From Liolophura sinensis (Eukaryota > Mollusca > Polyplacophora > Chitonida > Chitonidae): a stretch of 64,000 bases of DNA. The notes below the pieces were generated by a model. That model made no database searches. It was given only the letters and a program-made list of their open reading frames with translations, and was not told the origin of the DNA. A program made the position numbers and the translations under genes. Within the stretch, counting starts at the first letter, position 1, and each line of letters begins with the position of its first letter. The DNA is taken from assembly GCF_032854445.1 (NCBI RefSeq), contig NC_088301.1, forward strand, positions 2,482,001-2,546,000, in the 5' to 3' direction. This document shows, in pieces, positions 49,459 through 61,463 of this stretch.

Positions 49459-52379
49459 TGAGCATGTTACGATATTCGGCACGATACAAAGAACGAATAT
49501 TCCCCTTTCCGCCATGCACGTCAGGAGTTAGCTGGGATCCGTACAAAGAAGGAATACTCCAGTAGTTTAGTCGGCCTGAGTTTGTAATCATCTCAACAGT
49601 GTCACATATTCTGTGATAAAAATACCGCTTTTAATCAATTTAATCCAATATACTGCTACAATGCTACCAGATACATATTAAGAAGTTAAATACAGTATAC
49701 AACACAATAGAAAACTATAAACGTAAGTCAGAAATATTTAACTTGTGCAAAGTTTTTAAGCTTTGACCGAGATCGTCATTGTCAGAGTGCTGTAAACGGC
49801 CCCAGTTTCAGCCGTCGCCGCGTCGAAACGGAGCCCCAAGCATTCATAGTGCCCTGATAACATACTCACCAATACTTACCCGGTTGGTCCCTTTACGCTG
49901 AGCGACGAGGCAGGAAAGTATCAACATATTGTACATGTAAAAGACTATGCAGAGTATAAAACCAGACTAGCGACGACGACGTGATAGTTGGCAAATGGTC
50001 ACAGTTAACCGATAAAATCCTGTCTCTTGTCAATTTAATTTTACCTCAGTTAGGGATGTATATTAAGTGTTCACGTCAATGGTTTAATTGTTGCAACAAC
50101 CACGCTCCCAAGGCTGGAAGTTGAAGGAACCACATGTTCATAAGTGGGAATGTTTGCCAGCCACATAACTGGGTGGTTTTCGCCGAGTACTCAAGTTAAT
50201 CACTTGCCTGAAAATGACTTAATTCGTAGGGACTATCAGTGAAATTTGCGTACACCAACATTTATACCCATGTGCAAGTCAAACCGCAGTCACTGAAAGC
50301 ACTCTCTTTAATTCACAGGTGCATTACCATGAAAATCAACACGTAACAGCCAGGTTATAGACCGTACATGTACATGTTGTCCCATATTAGTGGTAAATGT
50401 CTATACTATGGAAGGAAATTCTCGTTTTATCCAGTTGTTTATGTACCCAGTCAACGGCCCATAGCCGAGTGAGTAATATAATACACGTGGTTGCGTAATG
50501 GGTAATATACGGCATGAACAGCCTACCATACATAAATGACCACATTAGCATAATATATCGATGTTTTGCCATTTGCTTGACCTGTGAGGTGGTGCAGCCT
50601 CGCGTTCATTCTACGAGAGACTCGGACAACGTGAACACCATATACCAGTACTTAAATGTCTGGTTACAGATAAAAACAGACTGACATCAGTCCGATACCT
50701 GTGGATCAAGCCAAATCGACTAAAGATTTACCAATGAGACGATGCTGGGTAAGAAACTTGTTTGTACATTATTTGTGTCAGACAGGCGCCAGTTTCCGAT
50801 ACCGGTTACAAATCTTTTGGCGATTGCAGCCTCCCGTCCTCACATTATATAACACCAGCCCTGCAGTTTGCACGTCACAGATTAGCACATTAAGTAGGCA
50901 CACCAAGTATCGATTACCATGTAGCAGAGCTTATACCACAGTGCTAGAGACCTGGACCACAGCTTGGACAGACAGCATCGACATCGCTGAGCGTGTGAAT
51001 GTATGGGAGACTGTTCTGGACATCGATTTTCTCATGCCATTTTTGTATACACCCCCCTTTTAATAAACATTATGAGAAAATACGTTTGAGTATGATCGAA
51101 CTAGCGAAAGACTAAAACCGAGCACAGGAGACAAAGTAATCCAGCTCCATGGGTTAAGAAATTATATTATTCATTCTTGCATCTGATTTTTTTCTTTATT
51201 CTCTCTGTTCCATGAACATCACAGATGGTTTAAGTGATTTAGGTCATAAATACATTAATTTTTTATCAGGCCTATGTGAAACCTGTAAACGGAATAGGCC
51301 TGTATTGGTTTGGATGGCTGCTACACAGGCTTTAGTCCTATGAGGTCGCTATCTCTTCTTCCTCTTCGTCTTTACGACAGAAGATGGAGGTTGGAGGTTT
51401 ACTCCAGGTGTTCCATTTCGCTGCACACAAGAAGTTAAAAATTCGTAATCAAACGACCATTTTGACTGCTACATACATTTCTCTGCTACGTTAGAACATC
51501 GTTCGGATAACCTTCAACCTTTTTAAAAATAGGTTGACCAGCATATAGTTTTTCGTTAACTTCCCATAATTTCTGGTAAAATCGAGAAACATAAAATGAA
51601 ATAAACTTTCGGCTTGACATGAACTCCACCCATAAACAGTAACTAACTAACTAACTAACCCACCATTATCCTTTTGTGTATATGGAGATATGTGATTCGT
51701 AGAAATATAGGGAAATGGTCTCCGGATATCTCCCACAAATGTGAATCATGAACCTCGTCTTTACTCAAGGTTCAAGATCAGCCCATTTTTGTTTATGCCT
51801 TTATTGACTAATTTCAGATATCCCGTGGTTCAGACTGTGTTTTATTTCGGTTCTTGTGTTGGGTATGTATGTGTTAAACTCTGCAAATTTTGGTTACTTT
51901 TTACACCTTTAGATGAAATCATATTTGTGTCCATTAGAGACAGAGAGGTACATCAAATAATATTATCCTATTTATTTCGGAAGATGGAAGGATACAGACC
52001 TAAACCGCCACCTTTTTTTTTCACACGTGCTTGGTACCTCAATTCAATTTTTAATCAGAGATATTTATATGTGACGGTGTGCGCCATTAGATCAAACCAG
52101 AAACAAATGGTCGTGTCATTCGTGTCTTAATCACATATGGCTACAAGTCTTCTTCGTCAGAAAGAGCTGAGTATATGGGGTATAAAACTAACTCTTTCGA
52201 TTGTCTCAATGTGCTCGTTTTAGCTTATTTTGAACTGTGATATCTGTGGTATGCAACATCACTAGAATAGAAAGGCACACTTTTTAAACTTCATGTGGGA
52301 TGCTTTGTCCTTGGATCTTTACATTTGTTCTACTGTTGTCTTATTTTAAATCCAGGGATCTGATTCTTGACTTTTACAG
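49459..52379. other. Non-coding stretch upstream of the LDLa receptor gene
   Basis: The missing 5' exon or exons of the next gene should lie here. No ATG exon with a hydrophobic signal and a phase 1 donor could be chosen. Frames at 50701-51063 and 51741-52130 start at GTG and show no domain. A dispersed repeat is at 49940-50055 (see 21243), a small SINE-tail-like piece at about 50172-50205, and an (AACT)n run at 51641-51659. Confidence 0.4.
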
Positions 52380-52496
52380 AGCTTGCTATAGCGCTCCCAG
52401 GAACATCGTTGGATTGTGTAGACGGCACAGAGTATTGTGCGATAACCAGCACTTGTGAAACACGGTTAAGGTGTTTTCTGGTTAAATACGATTTAG
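52380..52496 (+). CDS. LDLa receptor-like gene, GDNF-receptor-like exon
   Basis: An exon of 117 bases, phase 1 at both ends (acceptor CTTTTACAG, donor TTTAG|GTAAGA). It encodes LAIALPGTSL, which looks like the end of a signal peptide, then a cysteine-rich stretch beginning LDCVDGTEYC and AITSTCETRLRC. The spacing C-x6-C-x5-C-x5-C and the local residues resemble the start of a GDNF-receptor/GAS1 domain. The exon lies just upstream of the LDLa exon with a matching phase. It was found by eye from splice signals and cysteine pattern; the domain name is an inference. Confidence 0.6.
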
Positions 52497-52934
52497 GTAA
52501 GAATATCTTATCGTGAACTTTTACGTCTTCTTGCTTATTATCTAAAATGTGTGTTCTGTCAACTTTGTGCAAGGTGATTTATGCTGGTGATATACGATTC
52601 ATCGAGGATTGATTTCTGTGCAAGGTATTTTCTTTGCTGTACCTGACTTGTGGATTGCATTGAATTTTCAACTATGACAAATCAGCCACTTCGTCTGGAG
52701 TAGTTTTAGTGAGGCTTGGTGACCTACTGCTTGGCTTCGTTGTGGGTTGCCGATTTTCACATTGCTGTGGAAGAACAATTCATAGAGCAATTGAAACTTC
52801 GCAATATGCTGGGTAAGTGTGGTGATTTGATACATTCTTCCATGCATATCTGGAAAGACACTTAAAGTGAGAAAGGTGTAAAAATAAAAAAATTAAATAA
52901 AAAATATATATATAAATTTAAAAAAATGAAAATA

Positions 52935-52975
<41 letters not shown>

Positions 52976-53067
52976 CTGAAAACATATTTACCCTGATATT
53001 GCTGACCGGTCTTCTGATAGTGTGTCATAATATGTATTTCCTTTTGCCTTTCCCGCTCCAATTTCAG
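52497..53067 (+). other. Intron with AT microsatellite
   Basis: Contains an (AT)n run at 52943-52971 and an A-rich stretch before it. At about 52813 ATGCTGG|GTAAGT offers an alternative first coding exon that would also join the next exon in frame (Met-Leu-Ala...), but without a signal peptide. Confidence 0.5.
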
Positions 53068-53496
53068 CTGTTGACTGTATAAATCACAAACATTTAAGGC
53101 GACATCTTGGAATTCGAAAAAAAGACTGGTTAAGGATTTGTAGTGATCTGCAATTGTGGGCTAAACGAGTTTGTTCTCAACAAGAGACAAGCTGTGATCA
53201 CAACACCCGGTGTTTCTCTGCCGGGGAAACCTGCGACGGGATTACGAAATGTCTGGATGGAACAGACGAAAAGGGCTGTAAAGTATGCAGTTTGACAGAA
53301 CGAAAATGCGATTTCGGGAGAAATTGTTTTTCTGTGATAGAAACTTGCGATGGCGTTTCGAAGTGTGCAGATGGTATGGATGAAGAAAACTGCGCTCAGA
53401 AAAACTGCAGTGCGTCTGTGCTGTGCAACTCTCCGGGAAACTGTACTGACAAGCACATTAGACAAAACTGCTCAACTCTCAGCTTGGATGACATAC
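53068..53496 (+). CDS. LDLa receptor-like gene, two LDL-A domains
   Basis: An exon of 429 bases, phase 1 at both ends (acceptor CCAATTTCAG, donor ATAC|GTAAGT). It starts with a basic, Cys-containing stretch (HLGIRKKDWLRICSDL) that may finish the GDNF-receptor-like domain. Two LDL-receptor class A repeats follow: one from CSQQETSCD to CLDGTDEKGC, one from CSLTERKCD to CADGMDEENC. Each has six Cys and the acidic DG-x-DE calcium site. A further Cys-rich segment has potential N-glycosylation sites (NCSAS, NCTDK, NCSTL). This is extracellular, ligand-binding type sequence. Phase 1 borders are typical for shuffled extracellular modules. The start after the intron is fixed by the splice site. Confidence 0.88.
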
Positions 53497-53848
53497 GTAA
53501 GTTTTGTGGTTTAACGTCACCTTTTATTTCCTGTACAAACAGGTAGTTTTTCACAGTGTACCTCATGCAGATATCCACATACGCATGTTCTCCTGGTATT
53601 AAGTGATACGTTATGTTATGTGATTGACCTACTTTATGCCATGCCATGTAAAAGTAAGTTACGACAATTGCGCCTGTAGCTTACAATGCCTTAGTGTAAG
53701 AGATATTGTTTGTAGATTGATTGCAAGTTACGAGATGTATAGGTTCTGGAGATAATAGACCGTACCTCGTGAGGCTTATGCTCCGACTCCTGACGCATAA
53801 ATTTGCTCAGGTGTCTACGCTAACTGTACTTTCTGGTCATGCCTCCAG
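53497..53848 (+). other. Intron of LDLa receptor-like gene
   Basis: GTAAGT donor, GCCTCCAG acceptor. No repeat recognised. Confidence 0.75.
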
Positions 53849-53956
53849 AGCTGTCGTATGCAGAACGTGCCGGTCTTCTCGGAGCTTTCACATTTTGTCT
53901 GTTGGTTCTGGTGCTGATTTGCGTAGCGTGTTGCTGTAAGTGCTGTTGCTGCTCAT
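53849..53956 (+). CDS. LDLa receptor-like gene, membrane-span exon
   Basis: An exon of 108 bases, phase 1 at both ends. Encodes LSYAER, then a hydrophobic span (AGLLGAFTFCLLVLVLICVA) running into a dense cysteine cluster (CCCKCCCCSC). Cysteines at the inner membrane face suggest S-acylation. The donor is CTCAT|GTAAGT. The topology would be type I, with the LDL-A domains outside. Confidence 0.85.
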
Positions 53957-55836
53957 GTAAGTCAAAGTATACACTAAACTATTACACTCAGAACAATTTT
54001 ACTTTTCATGTTTTTTACGTTTCGATTGTGAATGAAGATAATATTTAATGCCATTATTGAACTCAAACCGTCCTTAAAGCTTTGGCCAACTTTACGCTAG
54101 TCTGCCCAATTGTACCAGATGTATAAGTAAGATCAGTTGTACAAGATATCACATAATTAAATACATATCTTGTGAATACCCTAAGTAACTGTAACGTTAT
54201 TGTTATGCATTAAAGTAAAGAATCGATCTACTTATACCTTTCCCCCAAACACTCAGATGTTAGAGAGAATATGAACGTTGATGCACTTACTGTTGGCAAG
54301 GTCAGCAGAAACTTGTGACAAATTTTAAAAAACTTTTGTATAAATGGACAAGTGAAGAGTGAATATATAAAACTCCGTTGACTAATGGTTGAGGAGTGTT
54401 TGGAGTAAGTCACTAGAAAGTCTTGGGCTGACACTTTTGCTTATGTCTGAAAAATATTTGTGGGGTAAGATTTATGTATGTATTTGTTTTATTTCCTTTT
54501 CTTTTTTGGACGTTACAAGGATGTTACAGTTATACATCTGCGCTCAGGTTCATGAGAGTACAAATGCGGGTCTACCGCTAGGGATATCGGCAGATACCTT
54601 ACAATTCTCCTGACGAAAGGTTGCATTCTAGCCAGGTTTCATCGACCGCTTCACCCAATTAGTCTGGGACAGGATGTCTGAACTGAGACGGGCTTGACGG
54701 CTCAGCCTATAGGAGCCCGCGTCACGTCTAGCACGAAAATTACCACAATTATACATGACGCCATAAGTTGACAGTTAAGAAAAGTAATATGACATATCAA
54801 AATAAGACTTAAATGGACATTCGGGTACAGTTTATTTCACTTATATTCAGGTGGGGAAATAATGGAAGAAACTACTTTTTGTTTGTTGTGATCATTTACG
54901 TGGCTATAGACGCGCCAGTATTTTTCTCTGGAAATGATTTCTTTCTTTAATGTAATATGATATCACTTTTGCCAAGTATGACCGCAGAAAATCGTGCATT
55001 TTTTAATTTAATTCATTTTGACAAAGATTTTTAAAAAATCGATCGGCTTGGCCTGCTTTCATAAAACTTGGTAAATCACTTCTTCTGAACCTTTTCTGGG
55101 GACTCAAGTCGCTGTGACCTAGACGATGTCTGGGTGAGGTGTTACAAGTTACAAAGTTTAATTGTGAAAAAAGGCCTTGTTCTTTACCCTCAGGGCAGTT
55201 TGGAATAACTGTTCCCGTCCCTTTGCTGAGTATACGGTCTCGTGTCAAATCACGTTGAATCATCTGATAATGTATAAATTCTACAAGAAATCAATAAGTC
55301 AATCAAACAGAAAGCAGCACTTTTCTATTTCAATGTTTCGAAGAGCATTTGTCATAATTAGAGTAGTTTGTAAGCAAATCTCAGTATGTGAAACATCATG
55401 GTTGACTTGTCTGCAAATTGTTGAATTTGATGTTCAGTGTTTTCGCAATGGCACAGATGTTTTTCTTTGAAACTGTTGAAGACATGAACTGTAAGTTCAG
55501 TTCCAACAAGGGGCAATGTCCTGCTTCTGCTATGCTCGTAATTTTGATAGGAATGAGTCTAGAACATTCCGCATGCCCATTTTAGGTGCTCTCGGGTAAA
55601 GTTTGTATCAGAGCACTTACCTTCCTTACCTGGCCTTCAAAATGGCATAACACTGAGCTTGCCCTACGGCGGTGTCACACTTGAACAAATGTGTCAGCGT
55701 AAGACCTTCTACAGACTTACTCCAAACACTCATCACCCATTAGTTAATTGAGTTTTATATGTTCACTCTCACCCTTGCCCATTTATATAGAAATCGCGTT
55801 GAATTTATACCAGTAATGAAACATAATCTGTCACAG
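53957..55836 (+). other. Intron of LDLa receptor-like gene
   Basis: GTAAGT donor, CTGTCACAG acceptor, 1.88 kb. Frames inside (54389-54613, 55177-55470, 55003-55263 minus) are motif-free. Confidence 0.75.
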
Positions 55837-56177
55837 GTTGTATGGACCCTAAGCATCCTAAACCGGTGTCAAGCCTTCAATCCCAGTCCAGACCTGAAGA
55901 GGACAGCTCTGAGATATTACAACTACGGACCAGGGACGGATACGTTGACCCAGTCGCAATCTGCTCTGACCATGTGGGTCGGCAGCTCCAGCCATCGTCA
56001 GTGCTGTTACCCCTAGCCGATTACAGGGGTGTCCCTCCCACATCGCCCACAACACATCTTCCGCCCGTCCGGTTTCATGGGCCATATTTTGATCCGGAAC
56101 TGCCAACATATGAGTCTCTTTTCCCTGATGGACAACACGTGACTGTTGAGAGGAATAGCGCTGTAGAAAAGAAGTAA
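55837..56177 (+). CDS. LDLa receptor-like gene, cytoplasmic tail and stop
   Basis: Last coding exon, 341 bases. The split codon T|GT gives Cys, continuing the juxtamembrane cysteine cluster, then MDPKHPKPVSSLQSQSRPEE and a Ser/Pro-rich tail. Near the end lies DPELPTYESLFPDG, whose LPTY is an LPxY motif of the kind bound by WW domains of Nedd4-type ubiquitin ligases. It recalls tails of LDLRAD3, LDLRAD4 and PMEPA1, although gene identity is not claimed. The tail ends in AVEKK, with a TAA stop at 56175-56177. The four known exons encode about 330 residues. The minus-strand frame at 55858-56268 is a shadow. Confidence 0.83.
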
Positions 56178-56500
56178 AACTGGCGTACCTGCTGACAGCT
56201 TTACTGCTACCACCAATCATACAACGGATAAGTACAGGGCAGAATTCTGATAAAATAACTAAAATCATTACAAAATAATTGTCACTCTAGAGCCCTGATT
56301 AGATTTCAACATTGACGACCTCACTGTTCGAAAGCTTGTGGATAATTGTGGATAACCCTTCTATTTGACATTCCCTCTAGAAGTGGGCTAAAATCTCTTG
56401 CTGAACCTAGGAGGGATGTTGGGTAGAGTTTCTGACGTGCTAACGTTGTGGGATTTGGATTTATCTTTGGGGCTTGCAGTTGTCAGTGAGGTGGAATAAA
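56178..56500 (+). other. Probable 3' UTR of LDLa receptor-like gene
   Basis: The first AATAAA after the stop is at 56495-56500. A longer UTR is possible. Confidence 0.5.
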
Positions 56501-59099
56501 ACTTTGTTATGCAGTAGGGAGATTCCCACATGTTTGTGGACATATGAAAGGTAGTTATAATCAGTTTACTGTCGTGTTCCCTATGATAAAAGTTGTACTA
56601 TGTTTTTGGATGACTTATGATGTAACTTAAGTGATGACTTATGATAAAAAAAACATTCCATTGGGCTGTAGTTTTATGTGAGATCCAGGATGCCTTGTCT
56701 TTCGGCGGAATGGCCTATTCTGTGCCCACACTTTTGATGTTTTAGGGGTACATTTTAATGAGATCATTTTGTACCTGATATAGGGGTATAATAAATGTTA
56801 AGTGACTTGTCTTGCTGAGGCACCTAATACAAATCATGATAGGTCTTTCTACACACTAAAGCCGGTGTGTAGAAACTATAATACTTTGTTACACGGGTAT
56901 AATACTTTATTATCGGACCATGCTAAGACACCAGGCAACAGGCACAATAGGTCGTATTTGACCATTGTTTACTGAGAAGAATAATACCGCTTGATCTGAA
57001 TATTTTCTGAAATAAAATGTCTTGAAACAAACAGAAATTTTATAAGAAAAATCGATCATTTTTTTCAAAATCTGTTCCCCTTTTCAAAAAGAAAGGATAA
57101 GTTCTCTCAAAGATGGATTTTTAATTCAAAATAGGTAATTTTTTATTCCAAAGTACTTAGCATGGTTTATGTCAAAACTGATTAATTTGTATTCAAAGGG
57201 GGAACTTTCGTAAAAAATGATCGATTTTTAAATCTAGTTGTTTGTTTTCAAAATTGTATTCTACATATGTTTTTCATTTGTAATAAATACGAAACATCAT
57301 TGAATGATCTAAGCTACCGGTTACTGAAATACTATAAAAAGGTGTCTAATACTTTGTTATGGGGCCTTAGCATAACCAAAAACTAAAGCGGGGCCTAATA
57401 ATTCGTTATTTTAAATTAACCTCTTGAAACACTACACATGGTGTGTGATGTATCGCAGTGAGGCCTTAACCTGGTAAGACACTAGACAAGGCATTGTGTT
57501 CGTTCGTGGGATTTTTTCTGCTCAGTATAAGAATCTAAGCAATCTTTTATATGCAAGGATTTCAACAACAATAGTGTAACTTGTGCTCTTACAGGACGTT
57601 TGTTTGAGAACCAGTTTGTCAGGAGTTATTTCCCTTGAACAGGTGGCCAGCTCCACGCTGACTTTTATCTATTATATGGAATATTTGTTTCACAGTTTTT
57701 ACTCCACAAGATGCCAGTGGAATTACCGTGTTATTATGTGCGTAAAATGATTCAAGTATTCACATTTGCTTCACATGGAGTCAGAGAGACTCCCTCAAAT
57801 AGGAGGACGTCCTATACACCTGGTAGCTAATGGATGAATTCTGTAACTCAGGGATCTATTTCTGTGAAATTCCTTTTGTAGAGTGTCACAAAATTTTGTA
57901 ATGCATTATAGCATATTATAATTTTTATATACGTATGTGTGAGAATATAACATTTTGCGTTGTGTGTAAGTATAAAGTCAATGTTCCATTTATTACTCTT
58001 AATTTTCTCATGAAACGTAAATGTCGATACTTGTATGTGGCTGTTTAACTGTACACAGTGTTGGTCAATCTAACGTTTTATTTTCAGTGTGTATATGGTC
58101 AAGGTATTCCAGTTCTATGTACGTATATTTGTATTTTCATTGTAAAAGTCTGTAGCTGTAATTTCTTACTGTAGCGATTTGGTGTAAGCCAGTTTTCCTT
58201 CCCGGTAACACGATTTTGTTATGGGCCTCTCTGTTTTGGTAATATATATCATTGTAGTACTGTTATACAATCGTTGGCATTGCACTTTCCTCGTGACATC
58301 TTCCAAACCCATAGATGGGCATAATTCAGTAGGCCTACTGCGAACGGCGCCAATTACAGTTAACAGTACGTGTGTCCCCCTATTCAGTAAATGCGTTTTG
58401 GACGATTCCAGTTATTCTACAACAGAGTCTTTATCTTACACTCCATGGGTTGAACCTTTCGGAATGTTCCACTGCTGTCACATATATAAAGCACTTTTTC
58501 CCGTATAGACTCTCACACAGCGTAAAGACGTAATAATTTGTCATTCATGTTAATGCTTTATTGTTATGACTGGTTTATGTTTTTTGTACTATGCATTGCT
58601 CCCATTTCCATCATCTATTGGCAAGCTCTTTACAAGAGAAATGTGGCTTACCTGGCATTTTGTGCCAAATATTTTACCAGGAACCTCGGGCGTATCGGCG
58701 ACATTCTGTCGTCATATGACTGCAAACTTGTTAAGTAAGACAATGAACCCAGGAACCTGGCCGCTGTCATTTATGCGAAATCATTTTGGGCATGATATGA
58801 AACACTGTCAAAATAAATCGGTATATACATTATATATATTTAGATAATGGTATATTCTTTTACTCCATTTACGTAGTGTATTTTTATGGTAAAGTAATGT
58901 AATCTTTGGGGATTAACATCGTTTTTTGATATGGCATATGCTGGCGAGGAATCATGTGGTTTGTACATGTACTGCGCAAGGGAGAGTCCATGCCGCCACT
59001 GAAGGATCAAGCCGAAGACACCAGATATGACACCCCACCCAGTCACATAATACTGTATTTTCTTAATTATATGATCTATTTTATATATATATATATATT
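56501..59099. other. Non-coding stretch with a hairpin
   Basis: A perfect hairpin is at 56846-56875 (TTTCTACACAC / GTGTGTAGAAA, 8-base loop). Similar short phrases (ATAATACTTTGTTA, CTAATACTTTGTTA, CCTTAGCATAACC) recur between 56870 and 57420. No gene seen. The frames at 58221-58508 and 58538-58847 are motif-free. An AT run is at 59083-59099. Confidence 0.45.
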
Positions 59100-59560
59100 A
59101 TTCATGTATTTGACTGGCGTTTGAAGTCATACTAAAATATTTCCGGTCTGACAGCAACCTGCGTATGGTCGTGGGCTTCCCCTGGGCTGTGCCCGGTTTC
59201 CTTCCACCATAATGCTGGCCGCCTTCGTATAAGTGCAATATTCCTGAGTGCGGCGTAATACACCAATCAAATAAATAAATAAATAAAATATTTCCACTTA
59301 GCTGGCAGCGGTGAAGGCAGAATAAACCACCGGCCTTGGCAGGTACCTATCTCTCCACGGACGTGAAGCCGTGAGGAGTAGTTGGTAAAAAGGATATCAG
59401 GTTCGTGGAAGGCAAATGTTCTCTAGCATACTTCCTTGCAAGAGTACAAAAAGCCGCACGAGATCTGTCTTTTAATGTGGCCACTAAGGCCCATCGAACT
59501 ATGGCGGCAGGGGGTATCTCGAGGATCAAACCTCCACCTCGCGTGGCCTGACGACTGGGA
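59100..59560 (-). repeat. Older SINE, minus strand, interrupted
   Basis: The tail end reads ATGTATTTGACTGGCGTTTG and a tail-like TACTAAAATATTTCC. Its sequence resumes after a nested insertion with ACTTAGCTGGCAGCGGTGAA, and it ends near 59510-59560 with a B-box-like sequence (minus strand GGTTTGATCCTCG). The open frame at 59347-59529 is a by-product. Confidence 0.6.
59134..59295 (+). repeat. Truncated SINE nested in older SINE, 11-bp target duplication
   Basis: The SINE body 59145-59284 reads in + orientation: CGTGGGCTTCCCCTGGGCTG, CCACCATAATGCTGGCCGCC, TTCCTGAGTGCGGCGTAATA, CACCAATC and an AAATAAAT tail. Perfect copies of AAAATATTTCC flank it at 59134-59144 and 59285-59295. Removing the insert joins TACTAAAATATTTCC to ACTTAGC, restoring the expected ATATTTC-ACTTA of an older SINE in the opposite orientation. 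Confidence 0.9.
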
Positions 59561-60002
59561 GATCCACTCTGGATGTTAACATTCGTTTGCTGTATTCTGT
59601 CTTATTATGGAACATGGTCGTGACTTACTTCGTGACGCACACGATTCGGAAACAGGTATACACTGTCGTGTGACGGTGTAACATACAATCAAGTTGTCCA
59701 GGGCTTGGTTTAAACATCACCGATATGCATATTGCGCATTCTAAGCAGAACCATTTTGGTACACGAACGCTCACTAGACCAACTGTTCGACATTACATTT
59801 TTACACTTGCACGCGAAACATAAACATGTATGTGCTGTTTGAAACGTGAGGCGTTGCAACAATCATGTTCCTGCATCCTTTCACAGTGACACAGCTTAAT
59901 ACTACCATGTCAGCTGCGACTAGATGCCTCACGATTTATTAGGCACATAGCCTGAAGAAAATCAGGGTATAGCTTGAAAGCAAAAACAACACTAAAATGA
60001 AG
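59561..60002. other. Non-coding stretch, nothing recognised
   Basis: No exon or repeat identified. Confidence 0.35.
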
Positions 60003-60432
60003 TATATGTCAGACGAAAGACCATTAAAAACGGTCCACGAAAAATAAGTCGATGTATTTTTTGGGGATTTTTCCAACCGACTTAAATGATTTCAATACAT
60101 CAGATTCTGCGGCGGTCTGTTGTGAACCAGATGATGATAGTGATATTAGCGTCCATATTTTTGACTTTGCATAGCTTGTTTCAAGGTCCATTCGAGGTCA
60201 ATTCGGGAATGCATTCATAGATCTCTATGAAAATGCTTTTTAATGAGAAAATGTAGCACTCTGTGTGTGTTAAATGGCGAGAACCTGATGTGACGTCACT
60301 GGTCCCAATATGGCCGGAAAAGGTCACCGTAGAAATCAATTTTTAAATGCATTTTACTAGCTTGAAAGAGTTCTACAAACGTTAATCGAATTATTTTTAT
60401 GTACAGTCTTTAATGGTCTTTCATTTGACATA
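60003..60432. repeat. Inverted repeat, about 50-bp arms
   Basis: 60003-60052 (starting TATATGTCAGACGAAAGACC) matches the reverse complement of 60385-60432 with several differences. A second shared phrase, GATAGTGATAT, lies at 60135-60145 and, inverted, near 60580. An 85-codon minus frame at 60357-60614 lies across the right arm and is not supported as a gene. Class unknown. Confidence 0.5.
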
Positions 60433-61463
60433 TACCTGACATTAGTTTGTGGGGGGTTTTTTGTCTTAAACAACATAATTATTGAATTGGATATGTAATT
60501 TATAACATTCTTAAGATCATTCATTTGCATGATTTCGGCCAAGTTTACGAAATCTGAAAACAGGTAATCTTCTACCGTGATATCACTATCACCAAAAAAC
60601 TGAGTTACTTCCAAATACGTTCAGATTGTGATTGTGACTGATTGTGTATTAAGTAAATAAATTACATGGGTGTATTTAGCAGTTGGTTAAATACTAACTA
60701 ACGAGATGGACAACTTAACAGAAAATGAATGATTAACAATCAAACCCAAGTAGCATATTATGATATAATCAACACTGTACTACAAACATCATGAACACAC
60801 AATACAGTGGCCATAAGGTTATCAGTGAAATGAACGGAATAAAACCAAGTCAGAAATACCGTTATCTAAAATCATCGACGATGTTAGGCAAAGATAAGTA
60901 TATAAGTGTCATTATCATTAAAACCGGTAGAAAATTACCGAATAAATGTAACATCAGCGGCATTTAGCCAAATTAATATGACAGAAGAAGTTTATAACGT
61001 GCCAGTATCAGTGGAACTAATAAAATGTCACGGAGCACAAATAATGGGGTTTCATATCATCTATGTTTTTTTAGAGAAATCGATATGAAAATAAAATATG
61101 GCGCAATACATTAAATACCGTTCGGCTATATGAACGGTTCCAAGCGACAGTCTGTTTTCAAAGTAGCGGAGGAGTGGGCACACCGAACTTGTTAAGGTTT
61201 ACGAAAAAGTGTGGGGCTTTTAACATGACTACGTACACGTGCGTTGCAAGCGTAAAGAAAACTGTTAATTGGGTTCAGGGGATACATGTATCATGCATAC
61301 AGTCCTGTGATATAGTGTAACTTAAACGACCTTCCAAAACTGACCATTTAAATACGTTGGGGTTCTTTTCAATAAATAGTGTACATGTTGCAAGATTTGC
61401 AAGCTGACTACAAGCGATCAACAGGTACACCGTTTTATAAGGAAAAATAATCACTGACAGGAG
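60433..61463. other. Non-coding stretch, nothing recognised
   Basis: AT-rich, with no supported exon. Confidence 0.35.

Noticed and set aside
50701-51063. 120-codon frame
   Set aside because: Starts at GTG, has no recognisable domain, and an internal TGG|GTAAGA looks like a splice donor; not enough to call a gene.
51741-52130. 129-codon frame upstream of the LDLa gene
   Set aside because: Starts at GTG, has an irregular composition and no domain; no phase-1 donor that would join the exon at 52380.
55858-56268. 136-codon minus-strand frame
   Set aside because: Antisense shadow of the cytoplasmic-tail exon of the LDLa receptor-like gene.
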